Assembly (NCBI RefSeq): GCF_002869745.1
Contig: NZ_PNOS01000031.1
Location: 1 to 61,481 of the forward strand
Direction of reading: 5' to 3'
Length of the DNA: 61,481 bases
Source of the DNA: Oceaniglobus roseus
GTDB taxonomy: Bacteria; Pseudomonadota; Alphaproteobacteria; Rhodobacterales; Rhodobacteraceae
Shown: piece after piece, positions 1 to 8,456 of the stretch
How positions within the stretch are numbered: position 1 is the first letter of the stretch
How the letters are laid out: every line of letters starts with the position of its first letter
Translations under genes and position numbers: made by a program
The notes under the pieces: model-generated
Told to the model about the DNA's origin: nothing
Seen by the model: only the letters and a program-made list of their open reading frames with translations
Databases searched by the model: none

Positions 1-126
1 GAAGCCCGCGCCGCGGCGCTGCGGGCCCGCGCCGCGCGGCTTCGCGGCTCCGCCCTGACCGACGCCGAACGCGCCCGCCTGCGCGAGGCCGGGGCGCGCA
101 ATGCCGCACGGATTGCGGGCAGCTGA
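1..126 (+). CDS. C-terminal end of an unidentified protein (5' truncated)
   Basis: The first 42 codons of the window are open in frame 1 and end in TGA at 124-126, 81 bp before hom. The 41 visible residues are almost entirely Ala, Arg, Leu and Glu and would form a charged helix; no motif can be recognised. The gene begins outside the window, so neither its family nor its length can be judged. The high GC at third positions fits coding DNA here, but with so short a fragment chance openness cannot be excluded. Confidence 0.5.
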   Translation, partial: EARAAALRARAARLRGSALTDAERARLREAGARNAARIAGS

Positions 127-143
127 CGGCGTACCGAGCCGCG

Positions 144-172
144 TTGAAGCGCGACACCAAACAGGCTAAGCC
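144..172 (+). promoter_or_regulatory. Putative sigma-70 promoter of hom
   Basis: TTGAAG (144-149) and TAAGCC (167-172) are separated by exactly 17 nt. This is a fair match to the alphaproteobacterial housekeeping promoter, and the start codon of hom is at 208. The -10 element is weak, so this is an inference. Confidence 0.4.
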
Positions 173-207
173 AGCGCCGAACCTCAGAGATCCTCGGAGA
201 GCGCCCC

Positions 208-1494
208 ATGTCCACCCCCCTTCGCCTCGGAATCGCGGGGCTCGGCACCGTCGGCGCCGGCGTCGTCAAGATCGTCCAGCGCCACGCCGCCCTGCTCGAA
301 GCGCGCAGCGGCCGCCCGGTCACGATCTCCGCCGTCTCCGCCCGCGACCGCACGAAGGAGCGGGGCCTGAGGTTGAAGGACTATGCCTGGGAGGACGATC
401 CCGTCGCCCTCGCCCGCCGCGACGACGTTGACGTTTTCGTGGAGCTCGTCGGCGGCGACAGCGGCCCGGCGCGCAACGCCGTCGAGGCGGCGATCGCCGC
501 CGGAAAGGACGTCGTCACCGCCAACAAGGCGCTTCTCGCCCACCACGGCCAGGCCCTGGCCGAGGCGGCGGAGGCGGCGGACGCCGTGATCCGGTTCGAG
601 GCTGCCGTCGCGGGCGGCATCCCGGTGGTCAAGGCGCTGACCGAAGGCCTTGCCGGCAACGACGTGACCCGCGTCATGGGCGTGATGAACGGCACCTGCA
701 ACTACATCCTGACCCGGATGGAAAGCGCGGGCCTGCCCTATGCCGACGTGTTCCAGGAGGCCGCGGACCTCGGCTATCTCGAAGCCGACCCGAACCTCGA
801 CGTCGGCGGGATCGACGCGGGCCACAAGCTGGCGCTGCTCGCCGCCATCGCCTTCGGCACCCAGGTGGATTTCGACTCGGTGCAGCTCGAGGGGATCGGC
901 CGCATCACCATCGACGACATCCGCCAGGCCGCCGACATGGGCTTCCGCGTCAAGCTGCTGGGCGTCGCGCAGATGAGCGGCCGGGGGCTCGAGCAGCGGA
1001 TGACCCCTTGCCTCGTCCCCGCTGCCTCCCCCCTCGGCCAGCTCGAGGGCGGCACGAACATGGTGGTGCTGGAAGGCGACAGCGTCGGCCAGATCGTCCT
1101 GCGCGGCGCGGGCGCCGGCATGGGCCCGACCGCCAGCGCCGTGATGGCCGACGTCATCGACATCGCCCGCGGCACCCGGCTCTCCACCTTCGGCCAGCCC
1201 GCCGCGGCGCTGAAGCCCGCCCCCGCCGCCAGCACCGGCACCCCGGCCAGTTTCTACATCCGCATGACGCTGCAGGACAAACCCGGCGCGCTGGCGAAGA
1301 TCGCCACCGTGCTCGGCGAGAACGGCATCTCCATCGACCGGATGCGCCAGTACGACCACGCCGACACCACGGCCCCGGTTCTGATCGTGACCCACAGGAC
1401 CGCCCGCGCCGCGCTCGACACCGCCATCGCCGCCATGGCCGGAACCGGCGTGCTGGTGGGCGAGCCGGTGGCGATCCGGATCGAGGACGTCTGA
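208..1494 (+). CDS. hom: Homoserine dehydrogenase
   Basis: Reduces aspartate semialdehyde to homoserine with NAD(P)H, the branch-point step towards threonine and methionine, in the cytoplasm. The 428-residue protein has the full three-part architecture: a Rossmann nucleotide-binding start (GLGTVGAG at 11-18), the TANKALL motif (about 104-110), the catalytic region around DVGGIDAGHKLAL (about 198-210), and a C-terminal ACT domain from about residue 345 that normally gives feedback regulation by threonine. The ATG at 208 follows a purine-rich GGAGAG stretch. It is followed 98 bp later by glpX on the same strand; hom-glpX-recJ is a familiar alphaproteobacterial order and probably one transcription unit. 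Confidence 0.96.
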   Translation: MSTPLRLGIAGLGTVGAGVVKIVQRHAALLEARSGRPVTISAVSARDRTKERGLRLKDYAWEDDPVALARRDDVDVFVELVGGDSGPARNAVEAAIAAGKDVVTANKALLAHHGQALAEAAEAADAVIRFEAAVAGGIPVVKALTEGLAGNDVTRVMGVMNGTCNYILTRMESAGLPYADVFQEAADLGYLEADPNLDVGGIDAGHKLALLAAIAFGTQVDFDSVQLEGIGRITIDDIRQAADMGFRVKLLGVAQMSGRGLEQRMTPCLVPAASPLGQLEGGTNMVVLEGDSVGQIVLRGAGAGMGPTASAVMADVIDIARGTRLSTFGQPAAALKPAPAASTGTPASFYIRMTLQDKPGALAKIATVLGENGISIDRMRQYDHADTTAPVLIVTHRTARAALDTAIAAMAGTGVLVGEPVAIRIEDV

Positions 1495-1592
1495 GCGCAC
1501 CGCACCCCGCGCGGCGAACAGGCTTGTGCGGGGCTTCGCTGGCGGGGTAGACCCTTGGACAACCCGCATTTTCCTGACCCGAGGATCAGACC

Positions 1593-2558
1593 ATGGCCGA
1601 CGCCCCCGAATTCCACGACCGCATGCTCTCCCTCGGCCTCGCCCGGGTGTCTGAGGCCGCCGCGCTCGCCTCGGCCCGCCTGATCGGCCGCGGCGACGAG
1701 AAGAAGGCCGACCAGGCCGCCGTCAACGCCATGCGCAACCAGCTGAACAAGCTCGACATCAAGGGCACCGTCGTGATCGGCGAGGGCGAGCGCGACGAGG
1801 CTCCGATGCTCTACATCGGCGAGGAGGTGGGCACCGGCAACGGCCCCGAGGTCGACATCGCGCTCGACCCGCTCGAAGGCACCACGCTGACGGCGAAGGA
1901 CATGCCGAACGCGCTGACCGTGATCGCCATGGGCGGGCGCGGCTCGATGCTGCACGCGCCCGACGTCTACATGGACAAGCTCGCCATCGGCCCCGGCTTC
2001 CGCCGCGGTGTCGTGACCATGGACATGAGCCCCGCCGAACGGGTCAGCGCGCTGGCCGCCGCCAAGGGATGCTCGACCGAGGACATCACCGTCTGCGTGC
2101 TGGAACGCCCCCGCCACGAGGAGATGATCGCCGAGATCCGCACCACCGGCGCTGCGATCCGCCTGATCACCGACGGCGACGTGGCCGGCATCATCCACTG
2201 CGCCGAGGCCGACAAGACCGGCATCGACATGTACATGGGATCGGGCGGCGCCCCCGAGGGCGTGCTGGCGGCCGCCGCTCTGAAGTGCATGGGCGGGCAG
2301 ATGTTCGGCCGCCTGATCTTCCGCAACGAGGACGAAAAGGGCCGCGCGAAGAAGGCGGGGATCACCAACTTCGACCGCGTCTACACCCGCGACGACCTGG
2401 TGAGCGGCGACGTCATCTTCGCCGCCACCGGCGTTACCGACGGCTCCATCGTGGCCGGTATCAAGCGCGAGCCGGGCTTCCTGACCACCGAGACGATCCT
2501 GATGCGGTCCAAGACGGGCTCCGTCCGCCGCATGACCTATCGCAACCCGGTGAGATAG
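1593..2558 (+). CDS. glpX: Class II fructose-1,6-bisphosphatase GlpX
   Basis: Hydrolyses fructose-1,6-bisphosphate to fructose-6-phosphate for gluconeogenesis (and the Calvin cycle where present). The 321 residues carry the class II metal and phosphate-binding signatures: GEGERDEAPML at about 63-73 and DPLEGTT at 92-98. Length matches the family. It lies between hom and recJ, all on the plus strand, with spacers of about 100 bp, so co-transcription from the hom promoter is likely. A class I Fbp is not present in the window. Start at the ATG preceded by GAGGATCAG. Confidence 0.96.
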   Translation: MADAPEFHDRMLSLGLARVSEAAALASARLIGRGDEKKADQAAVNAMRNQLNKLDIKGTVVIGEGERDEAPMLYIGEEVGTGNGPEVDIALDPLEGTTLTAKDMPNALTVIAMGGRGSMLHAPDVYMDKLAIGPGFRRGVVTMDMSPAERVSALAAAKGCSTEDITVCVLERPRHEEMIAEIRTTGAAIRLITDGDVAGIIHCAEADKTGIDMYMGSGGAPEGVLAAAALKCMGGQMFGRLIFRNEDEKGRAKKAGITNFDRVYTRDDLVSGDVIFAATGVTDGSIVAGIKREPGFLTTETILMRSKTGSVRRMTYRNPVR

Positions 2559-2677
2559 CTGGCGGGCGCAAGACGCCTTCCGGCGCGTCTTTCCGGCAGG
2601 AAAGAGCCAGGATCGGCTTTCGGGAGGTGGCCGGGCGGGGCTTCGATGTGGTAGGCTATGATCCATCGAGCACAAGA

Positions 2678-2686
2678 TGTGGATAA
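2678..2686 (-). promoter_or_regulatory. Perfect DnaA box at the recJ start
   Basis: The plus strand reads TGTGGATAA, the exact complement of the consensus DnaA box TTATCCACA, ending one base before the preferred recJ ATG at 2688. A single box in GC-rich DNA is notable, but one 9-mer alone does not prove DnaA binding. Confidence 0.4.
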
Positions 2687-2687
2687 C

Positions 2688-4448
2688 ATGCCCCGCGATC
2701 ACGTCACTTCCGCCTTCCTCGGGGTCGAACGCTCCCTGACCGGGCGACCCTGGACGGGCCCCACCGTGGACGAATCGCGGCAGGCCGAGGCGCTGGTACA
2801 GGCCCTCGCCCTGCCCCTCCCGCTGGCCGCCGTGCTGGCGCGGCGAGGCGTGGCCGCGGCCGAGGTGCCGGGCTTCCTCGCCCCCGCCCTGCGCGACCTG
2901 CTGCCCGACCCCCTCGGCCTGCGCGACATGGGCGCGGCCGCCGAGCGGTTCCTTCTGGCGGTGAAGCGGCGAGAGCGGATCGCCGTCTTCGCCGATTACG
3001 ACGTCGACGGCGGCGCCTCGGCCGCGCTGCTGATCTGCTGGCTCAGGGAGATGGGCCGCGACTGCACCCTCTACATCCCCGACCGCATCGACGAGGGCTA
3101 CGGCCCGAACGAGGCCGCGATGGCGGACCTCGCGACGCGTCACGACCTGATCGTCTGCGTAGACTGCGGGACCCTCTCCCACGGCCCGATCGCCGCCGCG
3201 AAGGGGGCCGACGTCATCGTGCTGGACCACCACCTCGGGGCCGAGACGCTGCCCGACTGCGTCGCCGTGGTGAACCCGAACCGCCAGGACGAAAGCGGCG
3301 ACCTGGGCCACCTCTGCGCCGCCGCCGTCGTGTTCCTGCTGCTGGTCGAGGCGAACCGCCGCCTGCGCGAGGACGGCGTGAAGGGGCCCGACCTGATGGC
3401 GATGCTCGATCTCGTGGCGCTCGCCACCGTGGCCGACGTGGCGCCGCTGGTCGGCGTCAACCGCGCGCTGGTGCGCCAGGGGCTGAAGGTCATGGCGCGC
3501 CGCGCCCGTCCGGGCCTTGCCGCCCTGTCCGACGTCGCGCGGATGGACACCGCGCCCACCTGCTATCATCTCGGCTTCCTGCTCGGCCCCCGGGTCAACG
3601 CGGGCGGGCGCATCGGTGCCTCCGACCTTGGCGCGCGGCTCCTCTCCTGCGTCTCCCCGGACGAGGCCGCCGCCCATGCCGCACGGCTCGACCAGCTGAA
3701 CACCGAGCGGCGCGAGATCGAGGCCGCCGTGCGCGCCGCCGCCCTCGCCCAGGCCGAGGCGCGGGGCATCGACGGCCCGCTGGTCTGGGCCGCGGGCGAA
3801 GGCTGGCACCCCGGCGTCGTCGGCATCGTCGCCGCCCGGCTGAAGGAGGCGACAGGGCGGCCCGCGGTGGTGATCGGCCTCGACGGCGGCATCGGCAAGG
3901 GATCGGCCCGCTCGGTCTCGGGCGTCGACCTCGGCGCGGCGATCCACAAGGTCGCCGCCGAGGGGCTGCTGCTGAAGGGCGGCGGACACCGCATGGCCGC
4001 GGGCCTGACCGTGGAGGAGGCGCGGATCGCCCCCGCCATGGAGCGCCTCGCCGGGTTGCTGGCGAAGCAGGGCGCAGGCCAGGGCGGCCCCGAGGCGCTG
4101 CGGCTCGATTCGGTGCTGATGCCGGGCGCCGCGACGCCCGAGCTGATCGCCGAGATCGACCGCGCCGGTCCCTTCGGCATGGGCGCCCCCGCCCCCCGCT
4201 TCGCCTTCCCCGACGTGCTGATCCACCAGAGCCGCCGCGTGGGCGAATCGCACCTGAAGCTGACTTTCTCCGACGGGATGGGGCCCCGGCTCGACGCCAT
4301 CGCCTTCGGCGCCTGCGACGGCCCCCTCGCCGCCCTGCTTTCCACGGGCCAGGGACAGCGGTTCCACCTCGCCGGGCGGCTCGAGCTGAACCAGTGGGGC
4401 GGCCGCACCCGCGTCCAGCTGCGCCTCGAGGACGCCGCCGGGGCCTGA
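2688..4448 (+). CDS. recJ: Single-stranded-DNA-specific exonuclease RecJ
   Basis: A 5'-3' exonuclease on single-stranded DNA used in RecF-pathway recombination and repair. The 586-residue protein has the DHH-family motifs DYDVDGG (about 103-109) and DHH (about 180-182), and a DHHA1 region with the glycine-rich GGGHRMAAG motif, followed by a C-terminal OB-type segment. I chose the ATG at 2688 because the family N-terminus begins close to the TSAFLGVERSLTGR stretch. An upstream in-frame ATG at 2658 would add ten residues. Neither has a strong ribosome binding site, and a DnaA box overlaps this region. Last gene of the hom-glpX-recJ group. Confidence 0.94.
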   Translation: MPRDHVTSAFLGVERSLTGRPWTGPTVDESRQAEALVQALALPLPLAAVLARRGVAAAEVPGFLAPALRDLLPDPLGLRDMGAAAERFLLAVKRRERIAVFADYDVDGGASAALLICWLREMGRDCTLYIPDRIDEGYGPNEAAMADLATRHDLIVCVDCGTLSHGPIAAAKGADVIVLDHHLGAETLPDCVAVVNPNRQDESGDLGHLCAAAVVFLLLVEANRRLREDGVKGPDLMAMLDLVALATVADVAPLVGVNRALVRQGLKVMARRARPGLAALSDVARMDTAPTCYHLGFLLGPRVNAGGRIGASDLGARLLSCVSPDEAAAHAARLDQLNTERREIEAAVRAAALAQAEARGIDGPLVWAAGEGWHPGVVGIVAARLKEATGRPAVVIGLDGGIGKGSARSVSGVDLGAAIHKVAAEGLLLKGGGHRMAAGLTVEEARIAPAMERLAGLLAKQGAGQGGPEALRLDSVLMPGAATPELIAEIDRAGPFGMGAPAPRFAFPDVLIHQSRRVGESHLKLTFSDGMGPRLDAIAFGACDGPLAALLSTGQGQRFHLAGRLELNQWGGRTRVQLRLEDAAGA

Positions 4449-4493
4449 CGCCGCGACCGGGCGATTTTCCGCAGACCCCGGTCGGAATTGCTC

Positions 4494-4522
4494 TTGCCAC
4501 CGCGCGGGACATTCCCTAGACA
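4494..4522 (+). promoter_or_regulatory. Promoter of tRNA-Glu
   Basis: TTGCCA (4494-4499) and TAGACA (4517-4522) lie 17 nt apart, about 17 bp before the 5' end of tRNA-Glu. Both hexamers fit housekeeping sigma-factor promoters of GC-rich alphaproteobacteria, and the position fits a short 5' leader. Confidence 0.6.
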
Positions 4523-4538
4523 CCGGCACACCGACAGT

Positions 4539-4613
4539 GGCCCGTTCGTCTATCGGTTAGGACGCCAGGTTTTCAACCTGGAAAGAGGGGTTCGACTCCC
4601 CTACGGGCTGCCA
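4539..4613 (+). tRNA. tRNA-Glu (anticodon TTC)
   Basis: The acceptor arm GGCCCGT pairs with ACGGGCT. The anticodon stem CCAGG/CCTGG holds the loop TTTTCAA with anticodon TTC at 4572-4574. The T-arm GAGGGGTTCGACTCCCC is intact, and the CCA end is encoded at 4611-4613. It decodes GAA/GAG. It stands alone between recJ and the hairpin-rich spacer before the RTX gene. Confidence 0.97.
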
Positions 4614-4729
4614 CTTCCCAGGTATCGTAGCACATTCACGAGCCCTGCTTTGCGTCTCGGCCGGACGCGCATGCCCAATCTCGCCGGTGTTCCGTTTGCG
4701 GGGCAGTGCTGCGCGGGGAATTGGCAGGT

Positions 4730-4758
4730 CGATTTGCGGGCCCGGAACGCGCAAATCG
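4730..4758. terminator. Stem-loop downstream of tRNA-Glu
   Basis: Perfect 9-bp arms CGATTTGCG (4730-4738) and CGCAAATCG (4750-4758) enclose an 11-nt loop. It may end the tRNA-Glu transcript, though no clear T-run follows. Confidence 0.4.
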
Positions 4759-4761
4759 GGA

Positions 4762-4792
4762 AAGGGACGCCGATGAACCACCGACGTCCCTT
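4762..4792. terminator. Stem-loop, probable bidirectional terminator
   Basis: Perfect 8-bp arms AAGGGACG (4762-4769) and CGTCCCTT (4785-4792) with a 15-nt loop. It lies between the convergent tRNA-Glu and RTX transcription units. Confidence 0.45.
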
Positions 4793-4806
4793 CCGGCCGG
4801 GGCCGG

Positions 4807-4849
4807 GCCCCGGGTTTTCGCGACCCGGGGCGCGCGCGAGGCGCGCCCC
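4807..4849. terminator. Two overlapping GC-rich hairpins behind the RTX gene
   Basis: Arms GCCCCGGGT (4807-4815) and ACCCGGGGC (4823-4831) form one perfect 9-bp stem. GGGGCGCGC (4827-4835) and GCGCGCCCC (4841-4849) form a second. They share 4827-4831 and so cannot both form fully. They sit just past the stop codon of the minus-strand RTX gene, as expected for its terminator. Confidence 0.55.
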
Positions 4850-4858
4850 GAGTGTAAC

Positions 4859-7054
4859 TCAGTAGACGTCGAAATCGGCGGCGGTCATCAGGCCGTCGAA
4901 GTCGGAGATGGCGACGACCAGTTCGCGGTTGTCCGTGTTCGACCAGTCGTCGTCGTAGGCGATCACGGTCGAACCGTCGACCTGCCCCGCGATGTAGGCC
5001 TCGACCGCGGCACCCGTGCCGAGCGCAAGCTCGAGCGCGCCGCCGGTCGTGTAGATGACCTGCTGATCGTTCGCGGCATCGAGCTCGGAGAGGGACGCGA
5101 TGGTGTCGAAATCCAGCGCCGAGAGATCGCTCGCCCCGCGCACGCCGCTGTCGGACGAGTTGGCGAAGCTGATGGCGCCGTCATCGAGAAACGAGATCAC
5201 GTCCTCGCCCTGCGCGAAGTCGTAGATGACGTCGGAGTTCGACACCAGGACGCCCTGGCTGCCGGGCGCGGTGGTGGCGCCGTCGACGACGTTGAAATGG
5301 AACTCGTCCATCCCGACGCCGCCGGTCAGTTCGTCGTTCCCTGCGCCGCCGCCCAGGATGTCGTTCCCGTCGTTGCCGTTGAGGACATCGTCACCCGCAC
5401 CGCCGACGATCAGGTCGTCACCGCCGCCGCCGCCGACATCGTCGTTGCCTGCGTCACCGAACAGCCGGTCGTTGCCGCCCGCGCCGCGAATGATGTCGTC
5501 GCCGTCGCCGCCATAGGCGATGTCGTCCGCCATACCGGTCTGGGCGTTGGTGAAGCCGTCGTCGCTGTCGGCCCAGGACCCGGTGTGGATCTCGTCGTTG
5601 CCCGCTCCGCCGTAGAGAACGTCGGACCCGTCGGCCGTGACATCGAAGGCCTCGGTCGTGGCGGTCGAGACGCGGCTGTCGTCGTCACCGGTGATGATGT
5701 CGTCGCCGATGCCGCCCACGATCAGGTCGTCGCCCGCGCCGCCGGCGTAGGAGTTGTCGTAGTCGGCAGCGGTCAGGGCGCCCGACGCACCGGTGTCGGC
5801 ACCGTTAGCCAGGTTCTCGTCCCCCGCACCACCGGTGATCGTGTCGTTGCCAGTGCCGCCCGAGGCATAGTCCTGACCTTCATCGCCGGTCAGCAGGTCG
5901 CGCCCGGACATGCCGGCCATCGTGTCGGACCCCTCGCCGCCGCGCAGGGTGTCGGCACCCCACTGGCCGTTCATCAGGTCGTTGTCCGCGCCGCCGTTCA
6001 TCACGTCGCGCTGGCCACCGCCGAGCATGGTGTCGTTGCCGACACCGCCGTTCAGGGTGTCGTTCTGCGCGCCGCCGTCCATGTAGTCCTGGCCATCGCC
6101 GCCACCGAAGATGTCGGCGCCGAAGCCGCCGCTCACGATGTCGTTGCCGCCGCCGGCGTTGCCTTCGTCGTCGCCGCCTTCGCCGAGCAGCACGTCATTG
6201 CCAGACCGGCCGAACAGACGGTCGTCGCCGAGGCCGCCCGCAAGCGTGTCCATTCCGCGTCCGCCGATCACCACGTCGTCGTCCGAGCCGCCGAACAGCA
6301 TGTCGTCACCGGCGCCGCCGTTGAGCGTGTCGTTGCCGAGATCGGCGTTGAACCGGTCGTCGCCCGAACCGAACAGGTAGGTGCCGCTGGCGCTGTCGAT
6401 CTGGCCCGCAAGGATGCCCTGCGCCGTGGCTACGTCGGTTTCGGTGAACTCGCCCGCCGCGGCAGGCAGGATCGGGGTGTAGCCGCCCGTTCCGTCAACC
6501 TCGCCGTCCGTTCCGGCTCCGACGCCCGCGGGTACGGTCACGCCGTGAATGACATACTCGCGCAGCGCGAGATCCATCAGGTCCTCGAAGTCGTACTGGG
6601 CGCCGCTGACCGGGCTGAAGAAATTGGCGGCGTCCTCGATTTGGTAGCTCTGGATGAAGGAGAGGTCACCGTTGAAGTCGGCGCTCGGGCTGATGCCGTC
6701 CTCGTTGGCCAGCGGCAGGATGATGTCGCCATACCGGCCAAGGCCTTCCAGCACCTCGACATAGCCGTCGCCATCGGCGTCGTCGGCCAGGGTCGGGGTC
6801 ACGCTGTCGATCGGATTGCCGTTCTCGTCGAACCGGCCGTGGATATGCTGGATATGGGTCTGGTTGGCCGCGAAGCCTTCGCCGGCCAGAGCGACGTTGA
6901 GGTACCCGGTTCCGTCATCCTCCATCTGCAGGGCGGCGATCACGGTGCCCGACACGCCCGATCCGTTCAGGGCGGTCATGTCGGTTGTCCAGACGCGGTC
7001 CGCGCCGTTCAGAAATGTGTTGAATGAAGTGAAGGAATTACTGAGGTGCGCCAC
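4859..7054 (-). CDS. Secreted CHRD-domain protein with RTX calcium-binding repeats
   Basis: A 731-residue acidic protein. The N-terminal part (about 20-200) resembles a CHRD domain, with GSGVSGTVIAAL near 31-42 and the histidine cluster THIQHIHG near 66-73. From about 230 to 590 runs a long array of nonapeptide repeats of the GGxGxDxLx type, which bind calcium and fold as a beta-roll on the outside of the cell. The C-terminal 130 residues are non-repetitive, as in type I secretion substrates, and there is no Sec signal peptide. The start is GTG at 7054 with GGGAGAG upstream. No type I exporter is adjacent. Substrate or target is unknown; adhesion or a surface layer role is a guess. Confidence 0.88.
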   Translation of the reverse strand: MAHLSNSFTSFNTFLNGADRVWTTDMTALNGSGVSGTVIAALQMEDDGTGYLNVALAGEGFAANQTHIQHIHGRFDENGNPIDSVTPTLADDADGDGYVEVLEGLGRYGDIILPLANEDGISPSADFNGDLSFIQSYQIEDAANFFSPVSGAQYDFEDLMDLALREYVIHGVTVPAGVGAGTDGEVDGTGGYTPILPAAAGEFTETDVATAQGILAGQIDSASGTYLFGSGDDRFNADLGNDTLNGGAGDDMLFGGSDDDVVIGGRGMDTLAGGLGDDRLFGRSGNDVLLGEGGDDEGNAGGGNDIVSGGFGADIFGGGDGQDYMDGGAQNDTLNGGVGNDTMLGGGQRDVMNGGADNDLMNGQWGADTLRGGEGSDTMAGMSGRDLLTGDEGQDYASGGTGNDTITGGAGDENLANGADTGASGALTAADYDNSYAGGAGDDLIVGGIGDDIITGDDDSRVSTATTEAFDVTADGSDVLYGGAGNDEIHTGSWADSDDGFTNAQTGMADDIAYGGDGDDIIRGAGGNDRLFGDAGNDDVGGGGGDDLIVGGAGDDVLNGNDGNDILGGGAGNDELTGGVGMDEFHFNVVDGATTAPGSQGVLVSNSDVIYDFAQGEDVISFLDDGAISFANSSDSGVRGASDLSALDFDTIASLSELDAANDQQVIYTTGGALELALGTGAAVEAYIAGQVDGSTVIAYDDDWSNTDNRELVVAISDFDGLMTAADFDVY

Positions 7055-7403
7055 TGTCGCTCTCCCACTGATTGGTTACTACACCCCAATCCACGCGCGA
7101 GGCCGCATAAAGTTTCACAAAAAAATTCTCGTTCCGCCACTTTGTTGCGACACCCGCCCGGTGCAGCGCAATTCCGCCGAGCGTGGCGACGCCGAGCGGA
7201 AAAGCGCCGTGTTCCAGAGGGCACGGAAAAGTGCGCGCCGCTCCGTTCGGGGCTGCCGCGGCCCGTCCGGCCGCCGGTCGGTCGGACGTCAGATTGCGCG
7301 CCGCCACGGGTGCGCGGCTAGGGGGGCGGGGCCGGATTTCCGACGATCCCGCCTCTGTACCGGAGACCGCCCTGCCGGAAATCCCGCCCCCGGCAGCGCC
7401 CGG
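7055..7403. other. 349-bp intergenic region between ilvE and the RTX gene
   Basis: No convincing gene. The end near the RTX start is relatively AT-rich (7104-7131) and probably holds its promoter, although I could not fix -35 and -10 boxes. The end near ilvE holds a large inverted repeat, listed separately. Confidence 0.6.
7334..7384 (-). terminator. Long stem-loop downstream of ilvE
   Basis: GGATTTCCG (7334-7342) and CGGAAATCC (7376-7384) are perfect 9-bp arms around a 33-nt GC-rich loop, just past the ilvE stop on the minus strand. It could be a terminator or mRNA-stabilising structure; no T-run is visible. Confidence 0.35.
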
Positions 7404-8273
7404 TCAGCTGCGGACCAGTTTTTCGTAGCTCTGGGCGATCTCGCGGGTGATCGCGCCGACCTCGAAGTTGTAGTCGCCGATCTGGCCGACCGGCGTCACC
7501 TCGGCCGCGGTGCCGGTCAGCCAGCACTGTTCGAAGCCCTCCAGTTCCTCCGGCATGATGTGCCGTTCGTGGACCTTGATCTGGCGGTCCTTCAGCATCC
7601 CGATCACGGTCTGCCGGGTGATCCCGTTCAGGAAACAGTCTGGGTCGGGCGTGTGCACCTCGCCGTCCTTGACGAAGAAGATGTTCGCTCCCGTCGCCTC
7701 GGCCACGTAGCCGCGGTAGTCGAACATCATCGCGTCGGAACAGCCCTTCGACTCCGCGGCATGCTTCGACATCGTGCAGATCATGTAGAGGCCGGCCGCC
7801 TTCGCATGGCTCGGCGCCGTCTCGGGGCTCGGCCGCTTCCACTTGGCGATGTCGAGCTTGGCGCCCTTCATCTTCGCGTCGCCATAGTAGTTGCCCCATT
7901 CCCAGGCGGCGACCGCCAGGCGCACCGGGTTGCGCTTGGCCGCGACGCCCATGTCCTGCCCCGCCCCGCGCCAGGCCACCGCGCGGACATAGGCATCGGT
8001 GAAGCCGTTGGCGGTCAGGACCTCCTGCTTCGCCGCCTCGATCTCGTCCACGGTATAGGGGATTTCGAAGTCAAGGCAGGAGGCGGAGTAGCGCAGACGC
8101 TCGGAATGGCGGCGGCTTTCGAAGATCTTGCCGCCGTAGCACCGCTCGCCCTCGAACACCGACGAGGCATAGTGCATCGCGTGGGTCAGCAGGTGCACGT
8201 TGGCATCGCGCCACTCCACCAGCTTGCCGTCCATCCAGATCTTGCCGTCGCGGTCGTCGTAAGCGCCATCCAT
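7404..8273 (-). CDS. ilvE: Branched-chain amino acid aminotransferase
   Basis: A PLP-dependent class IV aminotransferase that interconverts valine, leucine and isoleucine with their 2-oxo acids using glutamate/2-oxoglutarate. The 289 residues show the family features: TDAYVRAVAWRG (about 92-103), the probable PLP lysine in SHAKAAGLYM (Lys near 158), and the GYVAEATGANIFFV cofactor-binding segment. The ATG at 8273 has AGAGGA upstream. It diverges from the petP-like regulator gene across a 183-bp region. Length is normal. Confidence 0.95.
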   Translation of the reverse strand: MDGAYDDRDGKIWMDGKLVEWRDANVHLLTHAMHYASSVFEGERCYGGKIFESRRHSERLRYSASCLDFEIPYTVDEIEAAKQEVLTANGFTDAYVRAVAWRGAGQDMGVAAKRNPVRLAVAAWEWGNYYGDAKMKGAKLDIAKWKRPSPETAPSHAKAAGLYMICTMSKHAAESKGCSDAMMFDYRGYVAEATGANIFFVKDGEVHTPDPDCFLNGITRQTVIGMLKDRQIKVHERHIMPEELEGFEQCWLTGTAAEVTPVGQIGDYNFEVGAITREIAQSYEKLVRS

Positions 8274-8394
8274 GGCATGCGTCCTCTTGTTGGCCCCGCG
8301 CAGGGGCGCACTTTCCGATAGTTGCGCAAGATAGGTCCGATCCGGATGTTTTATTGCGCGGTTTGTGACGGTTCGCTAACAGTTGAGTCTTGGA

Positions 8395-8413
8395 ATGTCA
8401 ACATGGCTGACAT
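8395..8413. promoter_or_regulatory. Palindrome in the ilvE/petP divergent region, candidate MarR operator
   Basis: ATGTCA (8395-8400) and TGACAT (8408-8413) form a perfect inverted repeat with a 7-nt spacer, centred about 53 bp before the petP ATG. MarR-family dimers typically bind such short palindromes near their own promoters, so autoregulation by the downstream gene product is a reasonable inference. Confidence 0.45.
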
Positions 8414-8456
8414 AAACTGTGACCAAGGAACGGGCACTCCGCGAAAGGAAACGGCG

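Noticed and set aside
4706-7027. 773-codon open frame on the plus strand opposite the RTX gene
   Set aside because: It mirrors the Gly/Asp-rich repeats; its Val/Ala-rich product is an artefact of the codon pattern on the other strand.
4859-7054. Tandem DNA repeats resembling a CRISPR array or minisatellite
   Set aside because: The periodicity is the codon pattern of RTX nonapeptides within one long reading frame; there are no identical spacers-and-repeats.
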